Assembly: GCF_030020805.1 (NCBI RefSeq)
Contig: NZ_CP125098.1
Location: 7,669,501 to 7,733,500 of the forward strand
Source of the DNA: Paenibacillus sp. RC67
GTDB lineage: Bacteria; Bacillota; Bacilli; Paenibacillales; NBRC-103111
Reading direction: 5' to 3'
Length of the DNA stretch: 64,000 nt
Shown here: one piece after another, positions 42,109 to 51,297 of the stretch
How the letters are laid out: each line of letters starts with the position of its first letter
Numbering within the stretch: position 1 is the stretch's first letter
The notes under the pieces: model-generated
The model's database searches: none
Told to the model about the DNA's origin: nothing
The model's input: the letters and a program-made list of their open reading frames with translations, nothing else
Made by a program: the position numbers and the translations under genes

Positions 42109-43960
42109 GCAAGCTGCCCCTTTCTGCTTCCATACGCCTCACTAAAGGAATCGTAATCGTAATCGTTGTCCCCTGCCCTTCCCGGCTTTGGACAGCTAAA
42201 CCATAGGGCTCACCGAACATGAGCTGCAGGCGCTGATGCACATTATACAGCCCGATGCCCTGACGGATCTTTACAGCCGTCCCATCGGTATGTGCTGTAT
42301 TAGTTGGAGCATTGAGCTTCTGCTGCTCATGTTCTCCATTCGGCAAGCTTTCCCCTAGCGAGCCGTTGAGCCGTTCTAGAGCAGCGGCATCCATACCTGG
42401 GCCATTGTCTTCAATGTACAAACGCAGAACCGAATCCGTAGACTCTCCATAAACCCGCAGTACGCCTGCTTCATGCATGGGCTCCAACCCATGCTTCACC
42501 GCATTCTCGATGATGGGCTGCAGCGTCATTTTGGGCAGCCGTATGGACTGCCAGCTCTCGGTTATCTGGATATTCGTACGCAGTCTGCCCTCGAGCCGTG
42601 TCTCGATGATCGTTAAGTAATGACCGATCTGCTCCAGCTCCTCGCCTAAGGTCACAACCGAATCCTCTTCCCAATGGCTGCTGTAGCGGAACATATGGGA
42701 TAAGGATAAAACAACCCTTCCCAGCCTGTCATTCTCCTTCTCGTCAAGCATCCAGTAGATCATATCCAGAGTGTTATACAAGAAATGAGGATTGACCTGA
42801 GACTGCAGCGCGAGCAGCTGTGCATTTTTTTCACTTTCAGACACCGCTCTGATGCGGCCAATCAGCTCTTCCATTCGACCAACCATTTGATTGAACGATG
42901 CGACTAATATATTGATTTCTTCATAAGAATTTACGTTGAGAACTCCGTGGAAATTACCTCTTTCTACCTGCTTCATTTGATGAATGAGCCGCTTCATGGG
43001 GGAAGCAAACGATTTGGAAACGAGTGTGGCCATAATCGTCGCTACGACAACAAGAATGGACCCGACGAGCAGCAAATAATGCTTCATTTGATCAAGCTCT
43101 ACGTTCAAATCTTTTGAAGGAGTCAGGCTGACGAACTGCCAATCGGCCAACGCCGGTCTGGATGCGACCACAAGAATGCCCGATTGCTCCGTCACCAGCA
43201 CTTCATGCTCTTGGAGCTGATGGGCGCCAAGTGATTTGAGCAGCTTGGAATCCGTCTCCGTCGTACCGCTCGAGCCCATCACTTTGCCATCCTTGGAGAG
43301 CATATATACCTCACTATGCGCGCCGAGACTCAAATTGGACAGTGCGGAAACAACCTGCTTCGGAGTCATTTCTACAAAGAGCACCCCAATAGGCTGATGA
43401 GTATGAAAATCATACAGATGTCTACCAAAGGCAAATACCGGCCGTTTCTCATTCTGATCAATCATCGAGTGATCCTTCACGCCGAACCAGACCAACTCGC
43501 CAGTTGAGGCTTCGATCTCCTTATACCAAGACGCCGCGGCAAAATTCGGATCGATCACACTCATCATACTGCCGTAGCTGTATACCGCTCCGCCGTTGGA
43601 AATGACGTGGATACCGAGAATATCCTCCCGCGAATTGTAAAAGCCACCCAGAATATTGACGATAGTTCTTTCATTAATCGCCTTTAGAGCGGGGTCTTTA
43701 TGACTGTCGTCCACCATCAGCCGCTGCATATCCAAATTGCCTGCAATGGATTTGGACATGGTATTGTACCCTTGCAGCAGCAAATCGAACAACTCAACCG
43801 TCTGGTATACGTTCTTTTGTGCGATATCGCTGAATTTCTGATGAAATTGGTCTGTCCAACGTTTGTAGTACAATCCGCTCACGACCAGGAGCAGGCTAAG
43901 CATACAAATGAGAAAAAGGAAAAATAACCGATTGTGGATCGAATGAAGCCCTCGCCGCAC
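42086..43960 (-). CDS. YesM-type sensor histidine kinase
   Basis: A 624-aa membrane kinase: helix 1 (RLFFLFLICMLSLLLVVSGL), an extracellular Cache-like sensor of about 260 aa, helix 2 (HYLLLVGSILVVVATIMATLV), HAMP (about 320-372), then the His_kinase domain with QSQVNPHFLYNTLDMIYWML (phospho-His in NPHFLYN) and an HATPase with IIENAVKHGLEP, DNGPGM and GIGLYNVHQRL. GTG start at 43960. It lies between the permease genes and its regulator and likely senses the sugar carried by the ABC importer. Confidence 0.92.
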   Translation of the reverse strand: MRRGLHSIHNRLFFLFLICMLSLLLVVSGLYYKRWTDQFHQKFSDIAQKNVYQTVELFDLLLQGYNTMSKSIAGNLDMQRLMVDDSHKDPALKAINERTIVNILGGFYNSREDILGIHVISNGGAVYSYGSMMSVIDPNFAAASWYKEIEASTGELVWFGVKDHSMIDQNEKRPVFAFGRHLYDFHTHQPIGVLFVEMTPKQVVSALSNLSLGAHSEVYMLSKDGKVMGSSGTTETDSKLLKSLGAHQLQEHEVLVTEQSGILVVASRPALADWQFVSLTPSKDLNVELDQMKHYLLLVGSILVVVATIMATLVSKSFASPMKRLIHQMKQVERGNFHGVLNVNSYEEINILVASFNQMVGRMEELIGRIRAVSESEKNAQLLALQSQVNPHFLYNTLDMIYWMLDEKENDRLGRVVLSLSHMFRYSSHWEEDSVVTLGEELEQIGHYLTIIETRLEGRLRTNIQITESWQSIRLPKMTLQPIIENAVKHGLEPMHEAGVLRVYGESTDSVLRLYIEDNGPGMDAAALERLNGSLGESLPNGEHEQQKLNAPTNTAHTDGTAVKIRQGIGLYNVHQRLQLMFGEPYGLAVQSREGQGTTITITIPLVRRMEAERGSLHEYSGRR

Positions 43961-44063
43961 GAATGTAGTCCCCTTTCACATAACCTGCCTGCTTTAACTA
44001 TACAACATCGCCCGGATTTTGAGCAGATCCTCCCGCTGAACCACACCGAAAAAGGGTGCAAGC

Positions 44064-44945
44064 TTATCCTTTGACCGCTCCGGCCACCATGCCTTTCGTA
44101 ATTTTCTCCGACAGAACGAAGTAGATGATAATCACCGGTATAGCTCCCATGACAAGAAAAGCACCTATTGCACCGTAGTTGACGGAGTATTGGCTGACAA
44201 AGCTGTTCACACCGAAGGGTAAGGTTTTAAGGCTCTGGGACGAAATAAACGTTGCTGCCATAATATACTCATTCCACACGGAAATAAATGTTAAAATACA
44301 TACCGTCATAATCGGGGGAACGGAAATCGGCAGAATAATGCTGCGGAACATCCGAATAACGCTTGCTCCGTCCATAATAGCGGACTCTTCAATTTCTACT
44401 GGCAGCGAACGCATAAATCCTGATAGCACAAATACGGCAATCGGCGTTGAAAAGGAAATGTAGGGCAAAATCAAAGCCAGGTATGTGTTCAAAATTCCTA
44501 AGTGCTTGAAAATAATCATATTGGGCAGCAGCGTCGCTTGCAGAGGGATCATAATCCCGACTAGAAACACAAGCATAACCGCATTGCCATAACGAAATTT
44601 GAATCGCGTTATCCCATAGGCAACCATCGAGCAAAGCATAATGACTACAAGCATGGTTACCGTCGTCACGAAAAAGCTGTTGAACAAATACCTCAAATAA
44701 GTCCCGGATACGTAAGCATCCTTATAATTGTGCCACTGGGGCGATTGTGGGAGTGAGAAGAAGCTGCCGCTTAATATTTCTTCATTTGTCTTCAGCGAAT
44801 ACAGCAGCAGCCAGACGAGCGGGTAAATTTGTGTAACGAACAGTACGGACAGAAGTACCATAACGATACCTTTTCCCACCGAAAACTTACTGCGGCGAGC
44901 TTTCACGGTACTCGGAACGATGACTCTACCGGATATGGAGCTCAT
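44064..44945 (-). CDS. Carbohydrate ABC transporter permease (MalG type)
   Basis: A 293-aa inner-membrane permease with six helices. The EAA loop, which docks the ATPase, reads EIEESAIMDGASVIRMFRS followed by ILPISVPPI. It ends KITKGMVAGAVKG, the usual MalG-type ending. It works with the permease upstream (18-bp gap) and the binding protein at 45935. No ATPase gene is present, so a shared MsmX-like ATPase is presumed. Confidence 0.93.
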   Translation of the reverse strand: MSSISGRVIVPSTVKARRSKFSVGKGIVMVLLSVLFVTQIYPLVWLLLYSLKTNEEILSGSFFSLPQSPQWHNYKDAYVSGTYLRYLFNSFFVTTVTMLVVIMLCSMVAYGITRFKFRYGNAVMLVFLVGIMIPLQATLLPNMIIFKHLGILNTYLALILPYISFSTPIAVFVLSGFMRSLPVEIEESAIMDGASVIRMFRSIILPISVPPIMTVCILTFISVWNEYIMAATFISSQSLKTLPFGVNSFVSQYSVNYGAIGAFLVMGAIPVIIIYFVLSEKITKGMVAGAVKG

Positions 44946-44962
44946 GGTCGGCTCTCCTCTCG

Positions 44963-45853
44963 TTAATTATATTTGTTCTCCAACCAACGGAAAATGACGT
45001 TCAACAGCACAGTCACGATCAGACACTCGATAACAAGAAAGGTCGCCAGTGCGCTTCCATAACCATATTTCATCGATAAAAAGGACATATTATACATATG
45101 AGTGGAGATCACATCCGTCGCATGGGCGGGGCCTCCCCCGGTCATAACCATAATCATGTCAAACGCCTGCAACGACCCGATAACCGATAACACAATAGAT
45201 ATTTTAAAAATTGGCAGCACCAGCGGAAGCGTAATGTAGCGGTCGGCAGTTAAGCCTTCTGCACCATCGATACGTGCCGCTTCATAAATATCCGCCGGAA
45301 TGTTCTGTATACCGGTGAACTGAATGAGCACATGATACCCCAGATACTGCCACAGCGCTACGAAGAACAAGGAGAAAATCGCAACCTTGGGGTCAGACAG
45401 CCACACTCGAGTCCAATGATCAAGACCGGCAGCTATGAGCAGTTGATTCAGCATACCGCCCAGCGATGCGGGATTGTAGATCGTTTTCCACAGCTGTCCG
45501 ATAACGACAACCGACAGAATGACAGGTAAAAAGTAGCTGGATACCCAAAAGTTCGGCTTGCGGACGAACCGGCTGATCAGTATTGCTACGAATAACGCTA
45601 TCGGAATTTCTGCCATCGAGAACAAGGCGAACAGCAGCGTTCTCCCGACGGAAGGCCAAAAGACCGGATCCTGCGTAAAAATAGTCTTGAAGTTATCCAG
45701 TCCGATAAACTTCGACGTGCCTATCCCGTTCCAATCCAGCATGGCACTGTAAAAGGAAACAAGAATCGGAATAAATACAAGGGCTATATATAACAGTAAA
45801 CAAGGGAGCACGAACAAAGCGATCATCCGTTTCGGAACCCTTAACACGTTCAT
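44963..45853 (-). CDS. Sugar ABC transporter permease (MalF type)
   Basis: A 296-aa permease with six helices (IALFVLPCLLLYIALVFIPIL at the start). The EAA loop is DIYEAARIDGAEGLTADRY followed by TLPLVLPIF. MTGGGPAHATDVISTHMYN precedes the last helices, common in CUT1 permeases. It lies 81 bp after the binding-protein gene and 18 bp before the partner permease, in one operon with the YesM/YesN system. Substrate unknown, probably an oligosaccharide. Confidence 0.93.
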   Translation of the reverse strand: MNVLRVPKRMIALFVLPCLLLYIALVFIPILVSFYSAMLDWNGIGTSKFIGLDNFKTIFTQDPVFWPSVGRTLLFALFSMAEIPIALFVAILISRFVRKPNFWVSSYFLPVILSVVVIGQLWKTIYNPASLGGMLNQLLIAAGLDHWTRVWLSDPKVAIFSLFFVALWQYLGYHVLIQFTGIQNIPADIYEAARIDGAEGLTADRYITLPLVLPIFKISIVLSVIGSLQAFDMIMVMTGGGPAHATDVISTHMYNMSFLSMKYGYGSALATFLVIECLIVTVLLNVIFRWLENKYN

Positions 45854-45934
45854 CTGTAACAGCCTCCTCTCAAGTTGTTCTTACAACAAAGGGAACCGTC
45901 CAAATTCCCGGTTCCCTTCGCACCTAGCTTCTCA

Positions 45935-47284
45935 TTATTTATTGTTCGCCTCGAAGGCCGCTTGATGCTCCTTCGTCACATCCTTAGGATCTTTTTTCTG
46001 GACGAACAGGTTTTGAATGCTGGTCAAATGAGCTTGTGCCGTTCCGGGGTTCATCGTGTTGTCGAAGGCCAAATCGCCACCCTGCACCGTTTTGAATAAA
46101 TCAAGCACATCGATTGCCAGCTGCGAATAGCCGGCGGCTTTGAAATCGCCGTCTACTTTTTGCGCCAAGCCGACCGCATTTTTCATATCAAACGACACTT
46201 TAGGGAAATTAGTCATGAAGTAGTTAAGAAAGTCTTTCGTTTCTTTCAAATGCTTGCTGTTAGCCGATACGGCAAAGGCACTTCCCGGTGCCAGCATGTA
46301 TTGATCCGGATTTCCTTTTCCATCTACCGCTGGGAACTTGAATACGCCAACCTTACCTTTGACCGATGAATCGTCGATGCTTCCTGTTGCCCATGTTCCC
46401 ATGAAATACATGGCCGTCTTACCTGTTTTGAACAGGTTCTCCCCTGCGTTATAGTCGAACGATGTCGCGCCTTCCTGGAATGCACCCGCTTGAACGAGAT
46501 CCTGAAGTTTCGAAACCGCCAACTCAAATGCCGGGTCATTGAATGTTTTCTTTTTATCCATAACATCCTTGAGGAAATTCGGTCCACCGTTTGTCCTTAG
46601 CACCATGTTCATAAACAAGAAGGATCCGGTCCAAGTGTCTTTCTCCGGTAGGGCGATCGGTGTAATGCCCTTAGCCTTCAGCTTCTTGGACACCTCAACC
46701 ATTTCCTCAAAGGTCTTAGGAACCTCAACGCCCGCTTGAGCGAACAGTTCCTTATTGTAGTACACAACGGCAATATTGTTGCCATCCGGGAAAGCATACA
46801 CGTTATTGTTGAAGGTGTAATAATCAAGGATGCCTTTTTGGAACGTATCCTTCAATCCGTTCTTATCCATTACATCGTTCAAAGGTGCCAGCAATCCGGC
46901 ATCTACAAATGGTTTCATCTGTGCGCTTGGATTAACGATCGTAATATCCGGCACTTCTTTGGAGGCTGCTTGGGTTTTGAGCTTCAGCTTCTGCTGGTCG
47001 GTGTTCAAGGAATCAAGCTCTATCTTAATGTTTGGGTTCGCCGTCATGTAATCGGCTACAATTTTCTTCATGATTTTATTTGTCGGGGTCGTCGGGTCCG
47101 GGTATATGTTTTGGAATGTGATTGTTACTGCACTTTGCTTATCTTTCTCTTTGCCTGCGTCACTGGAGCTGCCCCCCTGACTCGTTTGACCAGGTGACGG
47201 GCTACCTCCGCCTCCACATGCCGCAAGACTTAATACAAGCGTTCCGGTCAAAGCCAGATGGACCTTACGCAATTTCTTCATCAT
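45935..47284 (-). CDS. Sugar ABC transporter substrate-binding lipoprotein
   Basis: A 449-aa lipoprotein of the SBP_bac_1 family. Signal peptide with lipobox LSLAACGGGG, a Gly/Ser-rich linker, then the two-lobed binding domain (VTITFQNIYPDPTTPTNKI; VPDITIVNPSAQMKPFVDAG; YAFPDGNNIAVVYYNKELFA; KTAMYFMGTWATG). The Asn/Asp and aromatic residues of the lobes are typical of CUT1 oligosaccharide binders. It is the first gene of the operon that also encodes two permeases and a YesM/YesN pair. Confidence 0.92.
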   Translation of the reverse strand: MMKKLRKVHLALTGTLVLSLAACGGGGSPSPGQTSQGGSSSDAGKEKDKQSAVTITFQNIYPDPTTPTNKIMKKIVADYMTANPNIKIELDSLNTDQQKLKLKTQAASKEVPDITIVNPSAQMKPFVDAGLLAPLNDVMDKNGLKDTFQKGILDYYTFNNNVYAFPDGNNIAVVYYNKELFAQAGVEVPKTFEEMVEVSKKLKAKGITPIALPEKDTWTGSFLFMNMVLRTNGGPNFLKDVMDKKKTFNDPAFELAVSKLQDLVQAGAFQEGATSFDYNAGENLFKTGKTAMYFMGTWATGSIDDSSVKGKVGVFKFPAVDGKGNPDQYMLAPGSAFAVSANSKHLKETKDFLNYFMTNFPKVSFDMKNAVGLAQKVDGDFKAAGYSQLAIDVLDLFKTVQGGDLAFDNTMNPGTAQAHLTSIQNLFVQKKDPKDVTKEHQAAFEANNK

Positions 47285-47483
47285 TGCTCCCCCTCACATC
47301 AATTCTCCCTGTTACATGCTTATTATTGCATTCGGGAGAGCTATTCAACAATGAACAAACTTAAGAGATTAGGTTTGTTTTTTATAGTGGGGATATTCGC
47401 GGAGTAGGATATTGTGCAGCAGCTGTAGTCTTCGTATTATATTATTAATATAAATATTATATTTGTATGAGAAATATTTCTTC

Positions 47484-47512
47484 TTGACGCACTGCTGCAA
47501 ACATGATAACTT
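47484..47512 (+). promoter_or_regulatory. Sigma-A-like promoter for doxX
   Basis: TTGACG (47484-47489), 17 bp, TAACTT (47507-47512). A strongly AT-rich, partly symmetrical stretch (about 47432-47468) precedes it and may hold an operator. Confidence 0.45.
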
Positions 47513-47562
47513 TTATTTAAAGTAATCAACTTACAAAATTATAGTCAAAGGGAGAGGATCTT

Positions 47563-47973
47563 GTGTCTAAAGGAAGTATCATTATTACCCTAATACGCAT
47601 CCTATTCGGAGCGATGTTTATGGCTCACGGTATTTCTAAGCTGCAAATGGGGTTGAGCAATGTGGCAGGCTGGTTCAACAGCATTGGTTTACCGGGGCAG
47701 CTCGGTTATGTGGTTGCCTTCTTGGAATTAATTGGCGGCGTACTTCTTATCGCAGGCTTGGCTACCCGTTATATATCAATTGCTTATATTATACTGATGG
47801 CAGGAGCCATTATTAGTACGAAGCTGCCGATGGGACTTCTCGGAGATGGTAAAGCTCCAGGATTCGAGTTGGAGCTAGCCTATATGCTGATCGCACTGTT
47901 CTTAACTGTAGAACCACATAAAGGCTGGGGCCTTGACCGTTTATTCGGGCGTACTGCAAATTCAACCAATTAA
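47563..47973 (+). CDS. DoxX-family membrane protein
   Basis: A 136-aa membrane protein with four helices: ITLIRILFGAMFMAHGISKLQMG, GWFNSIGLPGQLGYVVAFLELIGGVLLIAGL, YIILMAGAIISTKLP and ELAYMLIALFLTVE, a classic DoxX pattern. Start GTG 47563 after GGGAGAGG. DoxX proteins partner with oxidoreductases or thiol/quinone systems in several bacteria. It forms an operon with the extradiol dioxygenase gene 21 bp downstream, a pairing that suggests defence against catechol or quinone compounds (as with MhqO/CatD-type operons of B. subtilis). Confidence 0.9.
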   Translation: MSKGSIIITLIRILFGAMFMAHGISKLQMGLSNVAGWFNSIGLPGQLGYVVAFLELIGGVLLIAGLATRYISIAYIILMAGAIISTKLPMGLLGDGKAPGFELELAYMLIALFLTVEPHKGWGLDRLFGRTANSTN

Positions 47974-47994
47974 TCATTTAAGGAGGCTGCGATA

Positions 47995-48771
47995 ATGGGA
48001 ACATCATTTTTTATCGGTCACGGATCTCCAATGCTTGCAATACAGGATCTCCCTTATACTCGGGAGCTGCGTCAGCTAGGAGATCAATTGGGCAAGCCTG
48101 AGGCGATTATTTTATTCTCCGCCCATTGGGTAAACCGTCAGCAAGAGCTTACGTATTCGAATGATGTGTACGAGACGATTTATGATTTCGGCGGCTTCCC
48201 GGATGAGCTGTTCCGGGTTGTCTATCCTGCCCGGGGAGCGGTTAGCATCGCTGACGAGATTCATACGTTGCTGGAAGCTGCCGGTATTCCGGCGAATCGC
48301 AACACAACCCGCGGACTGGACCATGGTAGCTGGGTAGTGCTGCGGCATATGTATCCTGATGCCGATATTCCTGTTATCGCGCTCTCCGTTAATCCGCTGC
48401 TGCCGCCGGAGCAGCACTATCGTATTGGGCAAGCCTTGGCAGAGTTTAGCGATAACCAAAACGTTGTCGTTATTGGCAGCGGGGCAACCGTGCATAACTT
48501 CCGCGCAATGGACTTCGGCAAGCCGGATCAAGCCGATGGCTGGGCCAAGGAATTCGACGATTGGCTCATTGGCCGGATGAAGGAATGGGACACCGCTTCC
48601 TTGTTCGATTATTTGAACCAAGGGCCTTACGCTAAAGTTGCAACGCCGGATTACGAGCATTTCCTGCCAATATTCATCGCCATGGGCGCAGGCCATACCC
48701 GGAAGAAAGCGGAGCTTCTTCACCAAAGCTACCAATACGGTTCACTCAGTCATTTGATCGTGAAATTTTAA
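47995..48771 (+). CDS. Class III extradiol ring-cleavage dioxygenase (LigB/YgiD type)
   Basis: A 258-aa cytoplasmic enzyme. Metal ligands are visible in FIGHGSPML (His near 9), LFSAHWVNRQ (His near 42) and the later RGLDHGSWVVLRHMYPDADIPV and VIGSGATVHNF. The family includes 4,5-DOPA and aminophenol dioxygenases that use Zn or Fe. AAGGAGG precedes the ATG. Coupling to DoxX suggests clearance of aromatic diols; the actual substrate is unknown. Confidence 0.9.
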   Translation: MGTSFFIGHGSPMLAIQDLPYTRELRQLGDQLGKPEAIILFSAHWVNRQQELTYSNDVYETIYDFGGFPDELFRVVYPARGAVSIADEIHTLLEAAGIPANRNTTRGLDHGSWVVLRHMYPDADIPVIALSVNPLLPPEQHYRIGQALAEFSDNQNVVVIGSGATVHNFRAMDFGKPDQADGWAKEFDDWLIGRMKEWDTASLFDYLNQGPYAKVATPDYEHFLPIFIAMGAGHTRKKAELLHQSYQYGSLSHLIVKF

Positions 48772-48783
48772 TCATTGAAGTTA

Positions 48784-48818
48784 GGGCGGCTGCTCCACAA
48801 TGGGGCGGCCGTCTTTTT
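48784..48818 (+). terminator. Terminator
   Basis: GGGCGGCTGCTCC and GGGGCGGCCGTC form a GC-rich imperfect stem followed by T5. Confidence 0.65.
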
Positions 48819-48891
48819 GCACGGCTAGGATTGAAACATCCATTTAGTGGAAACAATAGATACGAGAAACCGGTTACAAGGAGCGATGCGA

Positions 48892-49059
48892 ATGCAGTAT
48901 AATCTCACGACAAAACATGATATGAAAGAGATTATTTTATCCGCCATTGAGCAAGAGAAATGGAATGCCGCCATTAAACTGATTCAAACCGTTCAAGAAA
49001 TGGAACGCAGCGGCAGAGAGAGTATACTCATTGAGATTAAGCAGCATCCTTCCGGATAA
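48892..49059 (+). CDS. Small hypothetical protein
   Basis: A 55-aa protein, MQYNLTTKHDMKEIILSAIE at the start, mostly helical with charged residues and a final KQHPSG. The ATG 48892 lies eight bases after AAGGAG; ATG 48886 is two codons upstream. It has no signal peptide and no recognised family. The gene is compact and has good ribosome-site spacing, so I think it is real. Function unknown. Confidence 0.5.
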   Translation: MQYNLTTKHDMKEIILSAIEQEKWNAAIKLIQTVQEMERSGRESILIEIKQHPSG

Positions 49060-49173
49060 CCGTATCTGTATCTGCTTAACGAACAGCTGCAGTTCGCCTG
49101 TCTCCTCTATTCTTCTAGGCAAGTAACCCTATCTGTCCTCCCCTCATACTGTAATCTACGGAGGGGATTCATT

Positions 49174-49425
49174 ATGTCTTGGCATCAAAGCATTCATTAT
49201 TTAATAGGTAAGCCGGTCGGCGTCTCTTTAGCAAACGGTCAGGGAGTGTCGGGAGTTCTGTGCAGCGTGAACGAAGGAGAAATTTACTTGCTTGAATATT
49301 TGTACCACACGCAGTTTGCGACAAAGCATTATCCGCTCAGCCAGATTCAAAATATACTTCCCTACCCTGCCTGCTACTCGGCTCAGCCCGCTTATCCGCC
49401 AGCTCAGCAAAGGCCTTATTATTGA
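49174..49425 (+). CDS. Small hypothetical protein, possible coat-type or Sm-like fold
   Basis: An 83-aa protein. The first 60 residues look like a small beta barrel (GKPVGVSLANGQGVSGVLCS; GEIYLLEYLYHTQFATKHYP), and the tail is Pro/Gln/Tyr-rich (PPAQQRPYY), as in several small spore-coat proteins. GGAGGGG precedes the ATG. Coat association is a guess from composition; the fold similarity to Sm-like small domains is also only by pattern. Confidence 0.55.
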   Translation: MSWHQSIHYLIGKPVGVSLANGQGVSGVLCSVNEGEIYLLEYLYHTQFATKHYPLSQIQNILPYPACYSAQPAYPPAQQRPYY

Positions 49426-49463
49426 TTTGCACGTTGTAACACCAAATACGTCTCATCTGCAAG

Positions 49464-49498
49464 GACTGTCCAGCGTCTAGTTGGGCAGTCTCTTTCTT
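49464..49498 (+). terminator. Terminator
   Basis: GACTGTCCA and TGGGCAGTC pair, followed by TCTTTCTT. It lies after the 83-aa gene. Confidence 0.6.
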
Positions 49499-49600
49499 AC
49501 TACACAGGAAAGGCCCCTTCCAATAACATCCGTTTATATTCCGTTTAAAAATGTATCGTATTCTGCTCTTACCAAAGTACCAAAAGGAGCGAATGCGTAA

Positions 49601-51190
49601 ATGTCGAATACAAAACCAAACATGAAGCTGATTTTGACCGGGCTGCTGCTTGGGCTGCTGTTAGCTTCTCTCGATCAAACAATTATGTCTACATCGATGC
49701 CCACGATTATTAAAGATTTGGGAGGAATGTCGCTGTACAGCTGGGTGTTCTCCGTGTATATGCTCACCTCAACGACCAGTATGCCAATATTCGGCAAGCT
49801 CGCCGACTTGTACGGGCGCAAGCGCATCTACTTAATCGGCATGGCGTTGTTTATGGTAGGGTCAGCCTTATGCGGCATGGCTAGCAACATGACGGAGCTG
49901 ATCGTGTTCCGCGGGCTCCAAGGCATTGGCGGCGGCGCATTAATGCCCATTGCCATGACCATCATTGGAGATATCGTATCTCCGGAGAAACGTGGAAAGA
50001 TGCAGGGGCTATTCGGAGGTGTGTTCGCCTTATCCAGTATTATCGGTCCGGCTATTGGCGGATTTATCGTTGAGCATACGACTTGGAACTGGATTTTTTA
50101 TATCAACCTTCCCTTCGGTATAGCCGCTATGATCATCATGTCCATAGCGCTTAAAGAAAGTAAAAGCACGGAGAAGCGCTCCATCGACTGGCTTGGCGCC
50201 ATTACTTTAAGCGGATCGATCATCTCCCTGCTGTTAGCGCTCGTGCTGGGTGGCAGCGGTGGAGAAGGTGTCGTCCATTACGCCTGGGGATCTGTCCAAG
50301 TCATCGGCTTGTTCACTACAAGCGCGGTTCTGCTTGCCCTATTTCTCTGGATTGAAAAGAAAGCGAAGGAGCCTATTCTTCCGCTTCACCTGTTCAGCAA
50401 CCGTGTCATCGCGATCTCGTATTTAACCGGCTTTCTGATGAGTGCCGCCATGTTTGGCGCCATCACCTATATTCCGCTGTTTGTGCAGGGAGTTATAGGC
50501 GTCAATCCTTCCATGGCGGGCTATATTCTGACACCTATGATGCTATCGGTCTTTGTGGCTGCCATGATCGGAGGCCGTCTCATCATCAAGGTACCTTACC
50601 GTGTTACGATTATATCAAGCATGGCCCTCATGGCCATCGGATTCGGGCTGCTTTCGCAGATGGGAGTTCACACTTCCAATAGCACGATCATTATGTACAT
50701 GATTATTGCCGGCCTTGGTATGGGGCCGCTTATGCCAACCATCAATACAGCAGTACAAAGCGAAGTAGGCAGACAGCTGCGCGGCGTTGCTACCTCCTCC
50801 GTCCAATTTTTCCGCTCCATCGGCGGGACGATTGGAGTCAGTGTTATGGGCGCCCTAATGGCAAGTCGGATGAGCAGCGGTCTAGCAGGTATTGGTGATA
50901 GGCTCCCGCAAGTCCCATCAGAGAAGCTGGCAGCACTGGCTAATCCGAGGGTACTTCTAGACCCTGCAGCAATGAGCAAGCTTCCGCATGAAGTTCTACT
51001 AGAGCTCCAAAAGGTATTCACAGCAGCAGTCAATCAGGTGTTCATGACAGGGCTCATTATAGTCCTCATCGGACTCATTGCAGGCTTCTTTATAGGCAAA
51101 GCCCGTTTAAGCAGCCAAAGTTCGGGCGGCTCCGGTACTGAAGTACAGGAGCAAAAGACTACAGCAGACGGCAAAAAAATCTATGCATGA
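49601..51190 (+). CDS. DHA2-family MFS multidrug transporter
   Basis: A 529-aa permease with 14 helices: GLLLGLLLASLDQTIMSTSM at the start (motif D1), YMLTSTTSMPIFGKLADLYG and KRIYLIG (motif A), VFRGLQGIGGGALMPIAMTI (motif B), GPAIGGFIVEHTTWNWIFYI (motif C). It is related to LmrB/MdeA-like multidrug pumps. Its stop overlaps an ATG that opens the next reading frame, and a response regulator and kinase follow, so the three genes are probably one operon and the pump may respond to its own drug. Confidence 0.92.
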   Translation: MSNTKPNMKLILTGLLLGLLLASLDQTIMSTSMPTIIKDLGGMSLYSWVFSVYMLTSTTSMPIFGKLADLYGRKRIYLIGMALFMVGSALCGMASNMTELIVFRGLQGIGGGALMPIAMTIIGDIVSPEKRGKMQGLFGGVFALSSIIGPAIGGFIVEHTTWNWIFYINLPFGIAAMIIMSIALKESKSTEKRSIDWLGAITLSGSIISLLLALVLGGSGGEGVVHYAWGSVQVIGLFTTSAVLLALFLWIEKKAKEPILPLHLFSNRVIAISYLTGFLMSAAMFGAITYIPLFVQGVIGVNPSMAGYILTPMMLSVFVAAMIGGRLIIKVPYRVTIISSMALMAIGFGLLSQMGVHTSNSTIIMYMIIAGLGMGPLMPTINTAVQSEVGRQLRGVATSSVQFFRSIGGTIGVSVMGALMASRMSSGLAGIGDRLPQVPSEKLAALANPRVLLDPAAMSKLPHEVLLELQKVFTAAVNQVFMTGLIIVLIGLIAGFFIGKARLSSQSSGGSGTEVQEQKTTADGKKIYA

Positions 51191-51297
51191 AGCCGAACTC
51201 GTATAAGAAGAGGAACTGGTATATGATATTTCCAACACGACTTTTTATTCCTTTCGGACCGTTGGATTTTATTGCAGAAAGAAGGCTGACAAATAAG

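Noticed and set aside
49126-49153. Sigma-K-like boxes (AC, 17 bp, CATACTGTA) before the 83-aa gene
   Set aside because: The predicted RNA start coincides with the ribosome site, leaving too short a leader; noted only as a weak hint of late sporulation expression.
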